Positions 18,533-25,828 of a stretch of 64,000 nucleotides of DNA are shown here, piece by piece (the stretch's first letter is position 1; each line of letters begins with the position of its first letter). Both the position numbers and the translations under genes were made by a program. The notes under the pieces were generated by a model, which was given only the letters and a program-made list of their open reading frames with translations, searched no databases and was not told where the DNA came from. This DNA comes from Microbacterium trichothecenolyticum (GTDB taxonomy: Bacteria > Actinomycetota > Actinomycetes > Actinomycetales > Microbacteriaceae). The DNA lies in contig NZ_JAUTBF010000001.1 in assembly GCF_030818955.1 (NCBI RefSeq), forward strand, positions 1,736,001 through 1,800,000, read 5' to 3'.

Positions 18533-19963
18533 CTACGGGAATGGCAGAGGCTCGGGATTCAAGTCCTCATATCGCAGAGGTGCATCAATAAGCCCTCGTT
18601 CGTAGGCAAGTCGATAGAATCTTGAATGCCCGAAGCAAGGACGATTGGGCAAAAACGCAAAGGTCAACTGGGGAACGAAGCTCTTCATCAACGAAATCGA
18701 CGTGAAGCCCGGCGGAGTCAGATCGATGACCAGCGGGTCGATCTTTTCCTTCTCGAGAACCGCCAGAAGATGGGCGAACTCGTCGACAACCACAGCGCCC
18801 GCCTCACTCGATTTCCCCTTCGCCGCACCTGCAAAATACCACTCAAGCTTAGATCTATTCCGCTTGAGTCCATAATATGGGACGATCTCATAGAACAGTG
18901 TCATCTCTTCCAAGGAAAACTCATCGAACCCGAACAGGTCGATCATCGAACGAGACGAATACCAATTGGGATTGTAGAAAAGCGACCGAAGGTTGAGTTC
19001 ACTCTGACCGTACTCCCTGAACGAGCTCTCGACCGCCTCGGTCAACGTGGCGCCAACGCCACCACCCGCACAGAATGAGAACTTGCGCATATGATCATCA
19101 AACGAGACCGTTGTGACGACCGGGTAGGACTCCAGGTCGATGTTGTGCTGATATGCCTCGATCCGCTTGCCCGTCTTCTCGGCATGAGCGATCACTGAGC
19201 GGCCATAGTCGCTCAGGCCCGGCAGCTCCGTAAGGTCAATCGGGGCAGCGGGAATCCGGTTGTACCAACGGAGATTGATCGCATCACGCTCGATGCATTC
19301 AGTAATGCCGTGCAGTAATGCTCGCTCGCGGTCATCGTGCAACGACAGGCCACCACTGGTTGCGTATCCGATCCGCGACTCCCCCTCGGTCTCGAGGGGA
19401 TAGTATATAAAAACGAGCTGAGCCGGCACCAGGACTTCTTCGCCAGTCAGCAACCGGCGCATCGGAATCCAGTTGATACGCGCATCTTCAGTGAATTCAG
19501 AAAACAGGAAATCCGGATCCGCAAGTTGTTCTGGTGCGAAAATCGAAATCTCATTCGGCCCGCAGACTGCGTAGCGATCTGACAGCTCCCGCGCCGAACC
19601 GAAGACAAAACGATCCCTATGAGCGTAGTAACTCATCGCGCCGACAATTCGCTCGAACATCTCCCCCAGCGTCGAGATGTAAAGCTTGGCGAAAGTATTG
19701 CCTTTGCCGCCTCCGAAGAGACTCTTGGAGAGATTGGCATTCTGACCGAATTTGTCGATCATCGACTGCAGAATGTAGTCGATATCGTTATAGACTCCCT
19801 TGCCGATGTAACTCGGCAGCTCAGCCGAGGTGCGGAAGTAGGTCGACACCTTATCAAATAACTCATACGGGCCGTAGTAACGCTCTAGCTCACGGTACGC
19901 CCGGTAGGTGGCGTGCGGTTTGCGATACCCATAGCGCACCCCCGTTCGGTTGATAACCGTCAC
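18533..19963 (-). CDS. YcaO-domain cyclodehydratase (azoline-forming)
   Basis: 476 residues from GTG 19963, which has GAGGTGA five bases before it; GTG 19969 is possible and the frame is open to 20083. YcaO enzymes use ATP to activate the backbone amide so that Cys/Ser/Thr side chains cyclise to azolines. The three nucleotide-binding blocks are present: KGNTFAKLYISTLGEMFER, SGGLSLHDDRERALLHG followed by ECIERDAI, and GVGATLTEAVESSFREYGQ. The C-terminus ends PEPLPFP, the PxPxP signature of azoline-forming YcaO proteins. It is last in the operon after the zinc ribbon gene. By analogy it acts on the GDGWCCWCWC peptide presented by the leader-binding protein. Base composition is much less G/C-rich than the genome. 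Confidence 0.95.
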   Translation of the reverse strand: MTVINRTGVRYGYRKPHATYRAYRELERYYGPYELFDKVSTYFRTSAELPSYIGKGVYNDIDYILQSMIDKFGQNANLSKSLFGGGKGNTFAKLYISTLGEMFERIVGAMSYYAHRDRFVFGSARELSDRYAVCGPNEISIFAPEQLADPDFLFSEFTEDARINWIPMRRLLTGEEVLVPAQLVFIYYPLETEGESRIGYATSGGLSLHDDRERALLHGITECIERDAINLRWYNRIPAAPIDLTELPGLSDYGRSVIAHAEKTGKRIEAYQHNIDLESYPVVTTVSFDDHMRKFSFCAGGGVGATLTEAVESSFREYGQSELNLRSLFYNPNWYSSRSMIDLFGFDEFSLEEMTLFYEIVPYYGLKRNRSKLEWYFAGAAKGKSSEAGAVVVDEFAHLLAVLEKEKIDPLVIDLTPPGFTSISLMKSFVPQLTFAFLPNRPCFGHSRFYRLAYERGLIDAPLRYEDLNPEPLPFP

Positions 19964-19970
19964 ATTCACC

Positions 19971-20216
19971 TCAGACAGCCCTCCATCGTTCCAGATTCCC
20001 CACGTTGGCGACGATTCGCTTGCGAACAAGAGAGGGAATTCCTTTGCCTTGCAAAACCTGCGCCACATGGCTACGCATTTCATCGAGCGTCATATCGTTT
20101 ACGAAAAGCCCACGCTGATAACACGATTCGCAATACAGTTCTGATACACCACCGTCGGCACTAGTGCCGCGATTTACATCTGAGAGCGGCTTGGTGCAAC
20201 TCTCACACATCTGCAT
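19971..20216 (-). CDS. Putative zinc ribbon protein
   Basis: 81 residues, MQMCESCTKPLSDVNRGT at the start. Two CxxC pairs (MCESC and YCESC) about 26 residues apart match the small putative zinc ribbon family (PF12674 type: CQSC.MPL...GT..DG....YC..CY..G.F), followed by a helical tail with TLDEMRSHVAQVLQ. Function unknown; such proteins occur as free-standing cytosolic zinc proteins. It overlaps the 2TM gene end by 14 bp and is 7 bp before the YcaO start, so it belongs to the operon. Role in the RiPP pathway is inferred only from position. Confidence 0.75.
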   Translation of the reverse strand: MQMCESCTKPLSDVNRGTSADGGVSELYCESCYQRGLFVNDMTLDEMRSHVAQVLQGKGIPSLVRKRIVANVGNLERWRAV

Positions 20217-20439
20217 CAGGCTCACCGCTTCGGTATCGCCGCAATTCCAAAATGCGCCAGAGCGTCGGGATTCCCCAACCCAGAACCGGCCAAATCGCCC
20301 AGAAATTCTGCGGAAACGAATATCCGGGAATCGCCACGATAACAATGATGTTGACAGCCACGAAGATGGCCACGCCGATCAAATAGTTGCGAAGATTCCG
20401 AAATGCGCGCGCACGTCGCTGTTCATAGTTCATGTTCAT
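20203..20439 (-). CDS. Small 2TM-domain membrane protein
   Basis: 78 residues. A basic N-terminus (YEQRRARAFRNLRNYL), a first helix GVAIFVAVNIIVIVAI, a WAIWPVLGWGIPTLW loop and second helix, then a short charged tail. This is the pattern of the 2TM domain family (PF13239 type). In a peptide biosynthesis island a small membrane protein like this could give self-protection or assist export; nothing in the sequence decides which. It overlaps both neighbours by 14-17 bp. Confidence 0.7.
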   Translation of the reverse strand: MNMNYEQRRARAFRNLRNYLIGVAIFVAVNIIVIVAIPGYSFPQNFWAIWPVLGWGIPTLWRILELRRYRSGEPDADV

Positions 20440-20827
20440 CCCTCTTTCTCATGTTGGCGAAATCTGACCCCGCGGTCGGCAACAAAGACATAGCAAGTTG
20501 AAGCACCACCAGGATCGAAGCGGCGATACTCCAGTAGCTGAGCGAGGACCCAAGCATCAAAACCACCGCAAACACAGCGGAAGCCACCGGCCCGCTGCCG
20601 TAGAGCAACAGCCTGTTCGGCACCGATTCACCACGCGACTCGAAGGTGACGCCCCCACCCCACGGAATCAAACCAAATCGCAGCTTCCCGAGACCGAACC
20701 CGACGCCGCTACCGATGCGCACACCGCGTATCCACCGGCCAGATGCCCAACACGCAACAACATGCCCTGTCTCATGCACAGCTGCTCCAAGGAGCCCGAC
20801 GAAGTAAAGCGTGAGAAGGTCGACCAA
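20423..20827 (-). CDS. M50-type (site-2 protease-like) membrane metallopeptidase
   Basis: 134 residues with three to four hydrophobic segments. The zinc motif HETGH (residues 18-22) lies inside the first membrane segment, as in site-2 proteases, and LPTAGSDFANM near the C-terminus may stand in for the LDG motif that carries the third metal ligand. It is shorter than standard M50 enzymes and lacks a PDZ domain. In this operon it is the only protease candidate, so it may remove the leader peptide during or after export; that is inference. Directly downstream of the ABC permease gene, with no gap. Confidence 0.7.
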   Translation of the reverse strand: MVDLLTLYFVGLLGAAVHETGHVVACWASGRWIRGVRIGSGVGFGLGKLRFGLIPWGGGVTFESRGESVPNRLLLYGSGPVASAVFAVVLMLGSSLSYWSIAASILVVLQLAMSLLPTAGSDFANMRKRDEHEL

Positions 20828-21586
20828 TTAGGCCCGAATCATTGATCGCAGCCGAACCAGTAGCGTGAAGACGACGACGATTGCCGCCAGTTCGCCGAGT
20901 TGCAACGCATAGGCACCCCACTCGACAGTGTCATTCCAGATCGACTCCAAACCTTTGTATGTCAGGTACATCGGCGAAATGTTCGTGAACCACGAAACCG
21001 AGTCGGGCAGCGAGTCCTTCGGAATCACGACCCCCGAAGTGAACAGAAGAATGAAGAAAACTGTCGAACCGATGAGCTGAAGCGTCCGCGCACTGAACCT
21101 CAAAGAGGCGATGAGCTTAGCGATAGACACGAAGGCAAAATACGCAACCGTCAGTGTCATGACGAACAAGACGACGTTGCCACGGAACTCGACGTCGCGG
21201 TACACGATGAAGACGTAGGCCGTCACCAGCGCCACCGATGCGAAGACGATCAACAGATATGCGGACGACTCGATCAGGAATCGCTGCCAGAGTTTTATCG
21301 GCAGCAGCGACAAAGCCTCCGTGATACCAGCTTCCTTCTGATTGGCAAGGTCATTAGTAACTCCCATCAGGGTGAAGTTGCCAACCAGAAAGGCTGCATC
21401 GATCGCGACCAACGAGTTGTAATAGCTGATCCCCGTACCGCCGTCTTCATGCGACCCGAACGAACCACCAAAAATGAAGATGAGGACAATCGGAAAGATC
21501 AACGTGAAGAAAAGCGCGATAGGTTCGCGCCAAAAGCGAAGGATCTCTATGCGGATGTGTGCCGCGATCATCTTTAACGAGTCCAC
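20828..21586 (-). CDS. ABC-2 type transporter permease
   Basis: 252 residues with six hydrophobic segments and the ABC-2 layout: cytosolic N-terminus with REPIALFFTLIFPIVLIFIF, a luminal loop FGSHEDGGTGISYYN, and the conserved end region SGVVIPKDSLPDSV ... NISPMYLTYKGLESIW. It forms the membrane channel with the ATPase encoded just upstream (12-bp overlap). Likely exports the finished peptide or provides immunity. Confidence 0.9.
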   Translation of the reverse strand: MDSLKMIAAHIRIEILRFWREPIALFFTLIFPIVLIFIFGGSFGSHEDGGTGISYYNSLVAIDAAFLVGNFTLMGVTNDLANQKEAGITEALSLLPIKLWQRFLIESSAYLLIVFASVALVTAYVFIVYRDVEFRGNVVLFVMTLTVAYFAFVSIAKLIASLRFSARTLQLIGSTVFFILLFTSGVVIPKDSLPDSVSWFTNISPMYLTYKGLESIWNDTVEWGAYALQLGELAAIVVVFTLLVRLRSMIRA

Positions 21587-22455
21587 TTCGCCTCCCCATG
21601 AGTCGCGCGCGTTGCGAGCTGATAAAAGTCTTTGGGAGTAGTCGGCAGAATCGAATTCCCGGGGAACGCCTCCCCGAGCAACTCGGTCGTGCGCGCGAAG
21701 TAACTTACGCCATCCTCGTGCTCCACCGACGGGAGACCGACCCCAGCGGCTGCCGTCGGCACGACAGTCTTGTACGGATAGCCAAATCTTTCTCGAAACG
21801 CGGTCTTGGTCCCGTTGAATCGAATTCCACCATCGACTACCAATACATTATCCGCGATCTCGAAAAATTCGCTGAGGTCGTGTGAGGAGACCAGCAGGTC
21901 AACATTCTGACCCTGCAACAGGCGGATGACCCGCATGATTTTGTCCTTCACGTCGACGTCGATACCCGCAGTCGGCTCGTCGAGAACGAGAAGCTCCTTA
22001 CGACCGATAATCGTCAAAAACAACGAGACACGCTTCTTCTGACCACCGGACAATGCATAAGCATAAGAACGCATCAGTGGGCCAATGTCGAGAACATCTG
22101 CTATTTCGTGCAGATCGATCGTCGGCGACGCACCACCGGAAAGGTACAGCCTTTTATACAACTCGATGTATTCGCCCACTCGGACGCTTTTAAGGAAGGC
22201 GTCGTTCTGCAGCTGAAGCCCAAATCTCCGCTTGGTCTCCTGCTTGATCAGATGAGTGGGGTCGGAAAAGATAAGAACCTGACCGGCAGTGGGCCGCTCG
22301 ATACCTGTCGCCAGTCGCACGAGGGTTGATTTTCCGGCCCCATTACGGCCCACGAGAAACGACAACCCAGGGCGCAATTCGAAGCTATCACCCTCGAAAA
22401 CCGTCGTGTCGCCGAACCGCTTGGTCACCTGGCGAAAGATGAGACTACTGCTCAC
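21574..22455 (-). CDS. ABC transporter ATP-binding protein
   Basis: 293 residues. Walker A GRNGAGKST (36-44), signature LSGGQ (135-139), Walker B LLVLDE (155-160) with the following PTAGID, and an H-switch SSHDLSEF. A ~90-residue C-terminal extension beyond the core domain has no clear motif. It pairs with the ABC-2 permease downstream. Its start overlaps the SagB gene end by 11 bp. It energises export of the azole peptide by family analogy. Confidence 0.93.
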   Translation of the reverse strand: MSSSLIFRQVTKRFGDTTVFEGDSFELRPGLSFLVGRNGAGKSTLVRLATGIERPTAGQVLIFSDPTHLIKQETKRRFGLQLQNDAFLKSVRVGEYIELYKRLYLSGGASPTIDLHEIADVLDIGPLMRSYAYALSGGQKKRVSLFLTIIGRKELLVLDEPTAGIDVDVKDKIMRVIRLLQGQNVDLLVSSHDLSEFFEIADNVLVVDGGIRFNGTKTAFRERFGYPYKTVVPTAAAGVGLPSVEHEDGVSYFARTTELLGEAFPGNSILPTTPKDFYQLATRATHGEAKWTR

Positions 22456-23276
22456 GTTTCGGTCCCATCGAAAGGCAAAGCAGCGGGAGCTCTTCGCGTT
22501 CCAGACCGAGACTCGTTACGACGTCTTTGGAAGAGAATGCCGCCACCGGACACGAACCGATTCCGACGGATTCGGCCACCAGTCCGATGTATCCGGCCGC
22601 CACGCCACAATCGACATTGAGCAACCGATAGCCACGATACCCGTACTTCCAAGCGAACCTCCTGATGTCGCCGGTCATCACAATTGACACTTGAGCTCGT
22701 GGCGAAAAGTCGGTGACGAAGATCTTCGCGAGATCCACGTCGGGCCGACCTTGCCAGATGGTCACCAGTTCGTCGTCCCGGGGCGCGTAGTAATAGACAC
22801 CGTCTGCAAGACCTTCCACGTCGGACACGTAGACGTAGACATTGAGCGGCTGCAAGCCACCTGCCGACGGCGCGTTGGAGATTGGATAGCTGTGGACGTT
22901 GTAGGCGTTGGAGCGATAGCCCTTGGTGCCGATAGAAGCTCGCAAGATGAAGGCCAATTCGCCCAAAGTCAATCGAGCGCCTGGCATAGTCGCGGTGCGA
23001 GGTGCGGCCAGCGATCGTGTCGGCGACGCTCAAGGCACCAGTCAGCGCGGCCGGCTCGACGACATTCACGAGCGAGATGCGCAGGTACGACGCGTCGAAC
23101 TCTCGCTGCGTCGGCGGTGCCTTCATGAGCTTGGCACGTTGCAGCCCCGCCACAACGTCGATGGCCTCGTAGCCGTCGTGGCTAGCGATGACCTGGTCGA
23201 CGATGCTCAACGTCTCCGTGTCGGTGGACTCATCGGCCCCGTCATGCGTCTCAGCATGCTCGGTCAGTGCGTTCAC
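22445..23276 (-). CDS. SagB-type FMN azoline dehydrogenase (frameshifted)
   Basis: SagB-like enzymes oxidise azolines to aromatic azoles with FMN. Two overlapping frames together make one ~275-residue protein. The N-terminal frame (from 23276) runs to ALSVADTIAGRTSHRDYA, the FMN-contacting R.S.R.Y block. The second frame carries ARLTLGELAFILRASIGTKG, SAGGLQPLNVYVYV, GVYYYAPRDDEL, GYRLLNVDCGVAAGYIGL and ends at 22445. Removing one A near 22983 joins them as RDYAGARLTLGELAF, as expected for the family. So the gene has a 1-bp insertion: either a consensus error (several elsewhere in this window) or genuine inactivation. It overlaps the upstream gene by ATGA. Confidence 0.8.
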
Positions 23277-24088
23277 ACTCGCTCCCCTCCCTCTGGGGTC
23301 GTCTGGTCATGCAGTTCGAAGACCGAGGCGACCACGGTGTCGTAACCCTCGACACCTATGGCAGCGAGGGCCTGCCGGTCGAAGACATCGGCGTAGCGCC
23401 GCCCCTTGGTCGTAGACATCGGCGATCCGAGAATCGAAGCGATTATCTGCACCAGTTCCCCGGCCGCGACGAGCGATCGGACAAGCGCCCGCTCACCGTG
23501 CACCATCGCACTGCGCTTTGGCCTGGCGACCAGCACAATGTGCTCGACAGCCGTCTCGAACGAGTCCCGACGATTGGGTATAGCCCCCGCAAGGTCCGCC
23601 ACGGAGGCCGCCATCTTCGACAGCAGCAGATTTCGCGCCCCGATGTAGCGATAGACCCAGCCGCCGCGCAGGACATAAATGTCCACATACAACAGGTGCT
23701 CTTGCACCATCGCAAGATTGGCGTGGAGTTGTGCGAAAATCCGCCCTGAAGGGCCGGCCGCGGCATCGATAACGAGCGCAGTTTCTGGCTCTAGCAACTC
23801 GTCGTTTATGTTGTAAACCGTCGAGTGATACCACTCAACCAGGCTCGTTAAGCGGCTATCAAGGGTCGAAAAGTCCTCGTTGTCGAACCGACTGATTCGA
23901 CTCTCGATAATAAACCGCTCAAACCCCAAGCCGTTTCGTAGTCGCAGAATGTATTCCGTATCGTTGCGACGTTGAAGATCGAACGAATCGGGATAGGGGA
24001 TGAGAGTTTCTTCGAGTTCCGTGAAGGTGGCACCTTCAGCCGACTGTACGATATCGGCGCCTGCTGTCCCGTCGGTCACAGCGACCAC
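23273..24088 (-). CDS. Divergent SagB/nitroreductase-fold protein
   Basis: 271 residues, GTG start directly after the stop of the leader-binding gene (TGAGTG). The C-terminal half can be aligned by eye with SagB: VDIYVLRGGWVYRYIGARN matches the YVYV...GVYYYAPRD region, VEHIVLVARPKRSAMVHGER matches the VSIVMTG...KYG region, and LVAAGELVQIIASILGSP matches the GVAAGYIGLVAESVG helix. The FMN-binding R.S.R.Y block and the PSAGG motif are not seen, so it is probably a non-catalytic or altered partner, perhaps forming a heterodimer with the SagB protein. This is a fold-level inference; I find no confident family by direct motif. Confidence 0.5.
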   Translation of the reverse strand: MVAVTDGTAGADIVQSAEGATFTELEETLIPYPDSFDLQRRNDTEYILRLRNGLGFERFIIESRISRFDNEDFSTLDSRLTSLVEWYHSTVYNINDELLEPETALVIDAAAGPSGRIFAQLHANLAMVQEHLLYVDIYVLRGGWVYRYIGARNLLLSKMAASVADLAGAIPNRRDSFETAVEHIVLVARPKRSAMVHGERALVRSLVAAGELVQIIASILGSPMSTTKGRRYADVFDRQALAAIGVEGYDTVVASVFELHDQTTPEGGERV

Positions 24089-24991
24089 TCACAGATAGTC
24101 ATGCGACATGGCGTGATCGAGCCGACATGCCGGGCAAACCGGCAGCGGCAGCACATCGACCAGATCGAATCGCAGGCTTTCTGTATCGAAAATCAGCGCG
24201 CGATTCTTGGTCTTCAGCGAACCGGTCAGTACGAAGTCCAGCCAAAGATGCAGCGAGAAGAAGGTGAGTTGATTGAGCAGAAAAGGCGGGTACGCCATCG
24301 AAGCCCGCTCGACTGCCTTGTATGCTCGATACTCCGGTCGATGAGTCAGCGTTGCCTCGAGCTGAATCTCTAGCTCGTTGTAGCAAACCGTTTCTCCGTG
24401 GAGCACGACCGGCGCGATAATCGTGGTGCTGCCGTCGAGATAGCCCAGCACCAAAGGCGTGTTGTGCTCGATTGCGAACTGGTTGAACCGGTGAAAGTCG
24501 GCCGAGTCGAAGCGGTCATAGACCACGACCAGCGACTCGGGTGTTCCCTCGGACGCGAAGAACTCGTTCGGCGTCACCATCGTGTAAGGCAGATCGACGC
24601 CACGGAGACCGTCTGACAGCGCGTGCTCAACCTCCGGCGACGACGCGACGATGATCGATGGCTTGATCGGCTCCCCACTGAGTCGGCGTTCGTTGATGAG
24701 CGCGTAGTACTGGGTGAAGTCCTGAGAGTGTGGCGCAACAAGGACATGCTCATCCAGGAGGAGCTCAAGCACCTCGTTCGCTTGGCCACCGTCAGACTGA
24801 AGCCCCAGAAGCTCGTCGGCGTCGATCCGACCATCGGTGATCAACTTGTCCAGCAACGCCACCCGAGCGAGTTGATCTGCCTCGAAATCCAACACAAAGG
24901 ACGTACGGCTCAACTGTCCGTGCTTGATGAGAAACCGGCGCTGGCCAACTTTAATGAGTGTCACGAACTTATTGAGGACGTAGCCGTCCAT
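24089..24991 (-). CDS. Azole-peptide leader-binding protein (cyclodehydratase partner)
   Basis: 300 residues from ATG 24991, preceded by GGAGGATCAAAG. An N-terminal winged-helix-like region (KFVTLIKVGQRRFLIKHG ... LLDEHVLVAP) has the size and layout of a RiPP recognition element. The middle is a reduced E1/ThiF-like part (SIIVASSPEVEHALSDGL). The end LPLPVCPACR matches the CPxC-type C-terminus of TOMM precursor leader peptide-binding proteins. Such proteins hold the precursor leader and activate the YcaO enzyme. First biosynthetic gene after the precursor, 120 bp downstream. Confidence 0.75.
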   Translation of the reverse strand: MDGYVLNKFVTLIKVGQRRFLIKHGQLSRTSFVLDFEADQLARVALLDKLITDGRIDADELLGLQSDGGQANEVLELLLDEHVLVAPHSQDFTQYYALINERRLSGEPIKPSIIVASSPEVEHALSDGLRGVDLPYTMVTPNEFFASEGTPESLVVVYDRFDSADFHRFNQFAIEHNTPLVLGYLDGSTTIIAPVVLHGETVCYNELEIQLEATLTHRPEYRAYKAVERASMAYPPFLLNQLTFFSLHLWLDFVLTGSLKTKNRALIFDTESLRFDLVDVLPLPVCPACRLDHAMSHDYL

Positions 24992-25048
24992 CTTTGATCC
25001 TCCGTTGAACGAAACTATGAGCGTCAGTACTGATTTTCCTGAAACCAT

Positions 25049-25090
25049 GCGGGGCCGGGTTCCATAAAGTGCATGAGCACCCCACCCCGC
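25049..25090 (-). promoter_or_regulatory. Stem-loop between precursor and first biosynthetic gene
   Basis: GCGGGG-t-GGG pairs with CCC-gg-CCCCGC around a loop holding a second small hairpin (GTGC tcat GCAC). No T-run follows. A stem-loop here could attenuate read-through or protect the precursor message, giving excess precursor over enzymes; this arrangement is common in RiPP operons. Confidence 0.5.
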
Positions 25091-25111
25091 ACGGAATGAA
25101 TCAGTGCCGAT

Positions 25112-25201
25112 CTAGCACCAACACCAGCAGCACCAGCCGTCGCCCAGTGCGGCAATCGCATCCTTCTTGTAAACGCTCTCGGCCTTCTCGGTCTTCGTCA
25201 T
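25112..25201 (-). CDS. Azole-containing RiPP precursor peptide, core GDGWCCWCWC
   Basis: A 29-residue open frame: leader starting MTKTEKAESVYKKDAIAAL and C-terminus GDGWCCWCWC, then TAG. The leader is rich in Lys/Glu/Ala and hydrophilic. The last seven residues are only Trp and Cys, giving four cyclisable Cys at positions 24, 25, 27 and 29. The start is fixed by AAGGAGGTGA with the ideal spacing. It is directly upstream of the leader-binding gene and in the same direction as the whole modification operon. Expected processing, by analogy: YcaO-dependent conversion of Cys to thiazolines, SagB oxidation to thiazoles, leader removal after GDG or nearby, ABC export. It is too short to be called by standard gene finders. 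I know no characterised azole peptide with this core. Confidence 0.9.
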   Translation of the reverse strand: MTKTEKAESVYKKDAIAALGDGWCCWCWC

Positions 25202-25204
25202 AAT

Positions 25205-25214
25205 TCACCTCCTT
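25205..25214 (-). promoter_or_regulatory. Consensus Shine-Dalgarno of the precursor gene
   Basis: AAGGAGGTGA, a ten-base match to the 16S rRNA tail, three bases before ATG 25201. It is the strongest ribosome site noticed in the window and fixes the precursor start. Confidence 0.9.
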
Positions 25215-25828
25215 CTTGTCTGTCACGGCAGAACGAGAATGCACATCCGGCGCCCCCGCTCCGCAGTCAGCCCGTCATGCGCCACCCCGCACCAATTTGA
25301 AGAGCGGAGCAGTAGCGAAGCATCACCGCAGCCCCAGTCACTCGACGATGGCCACGACGATCTCTCGCTCGATGGCCTGTTCGGTCATGACATGTCCTTT
25401 GTCTCTTGCGGTGTGGAAAACATCGAAGACGCCTCGCGGGTCATCGTTCGGCCCTGTCCTCTCCTCTGCAAGGAACCGGGCGCGGATGACCCCCGTGTTG
25501 GGGTACCAGCTCGAACACGGTCACGAGCGTGTCTCGTCGCGCGGAGCACCCGCCCGCGAACAGGCGAAGAGCCTCAGACGCTTCACGTCGGGAACATCTG
25601 TTCCGTCGTTGCACCGCGCCGCGCGCCCTCCGTGAGGAACTCGCGCACAGATGCATCTCGTTCTGAACACACGGCGTGGTCGCCGTCCGGAAGGGCGTCT
25701 GGCGCCCTCTCCACCGGGCGCTCTCCGCACTTCCGAGTGTTCATATATGAATGCTAAGAGGTCCTGTTTGACTCTCTCAAGCAATTTCACCCGGCCGGCG
25801 AACGCGAGGCCTCTCCTACGCTGAAGGC
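25215..25828. other. Upstream region of the RiPP operon, only mini-ORFs
   Basis: No gene can be assigned with confidence. On the minus strand a series of short frames overlap stop-to-start: 25583-25744 (53 aa, MNTRKCGERPVERAPDALPD at the start), a short GTG frame, another to 25441, then 25388-25444 (MTREASSMFSTPQETKDMS) and 25338-25388 (MTEQAIEREIVVAIVE, with AAAGGA upstream). They could be decayed pieces of one gene, an indel-damaged regulator, or real small peptides. The operon promoter must lie here or just upstream. A 172-codon plus-strand frame across the region lacks protein-like features. Confidence 0.4.

Noticed and set aside
25025..25080. A second tiny ORF (MHFMEPGPAWFQENQY type) inside the hairpin region
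   Set aside because: No proper ribosome site, no Cys, and it lies in the stem-loop; not enough to call a peptide.
25239..25757. 172-codon plus-strand frame opposite the RiPP upstream region
   Set aside because: No hydrophobic core or motif, Ser/Arg/Pro-rich; no ribosome site; interpreted as chance opening.
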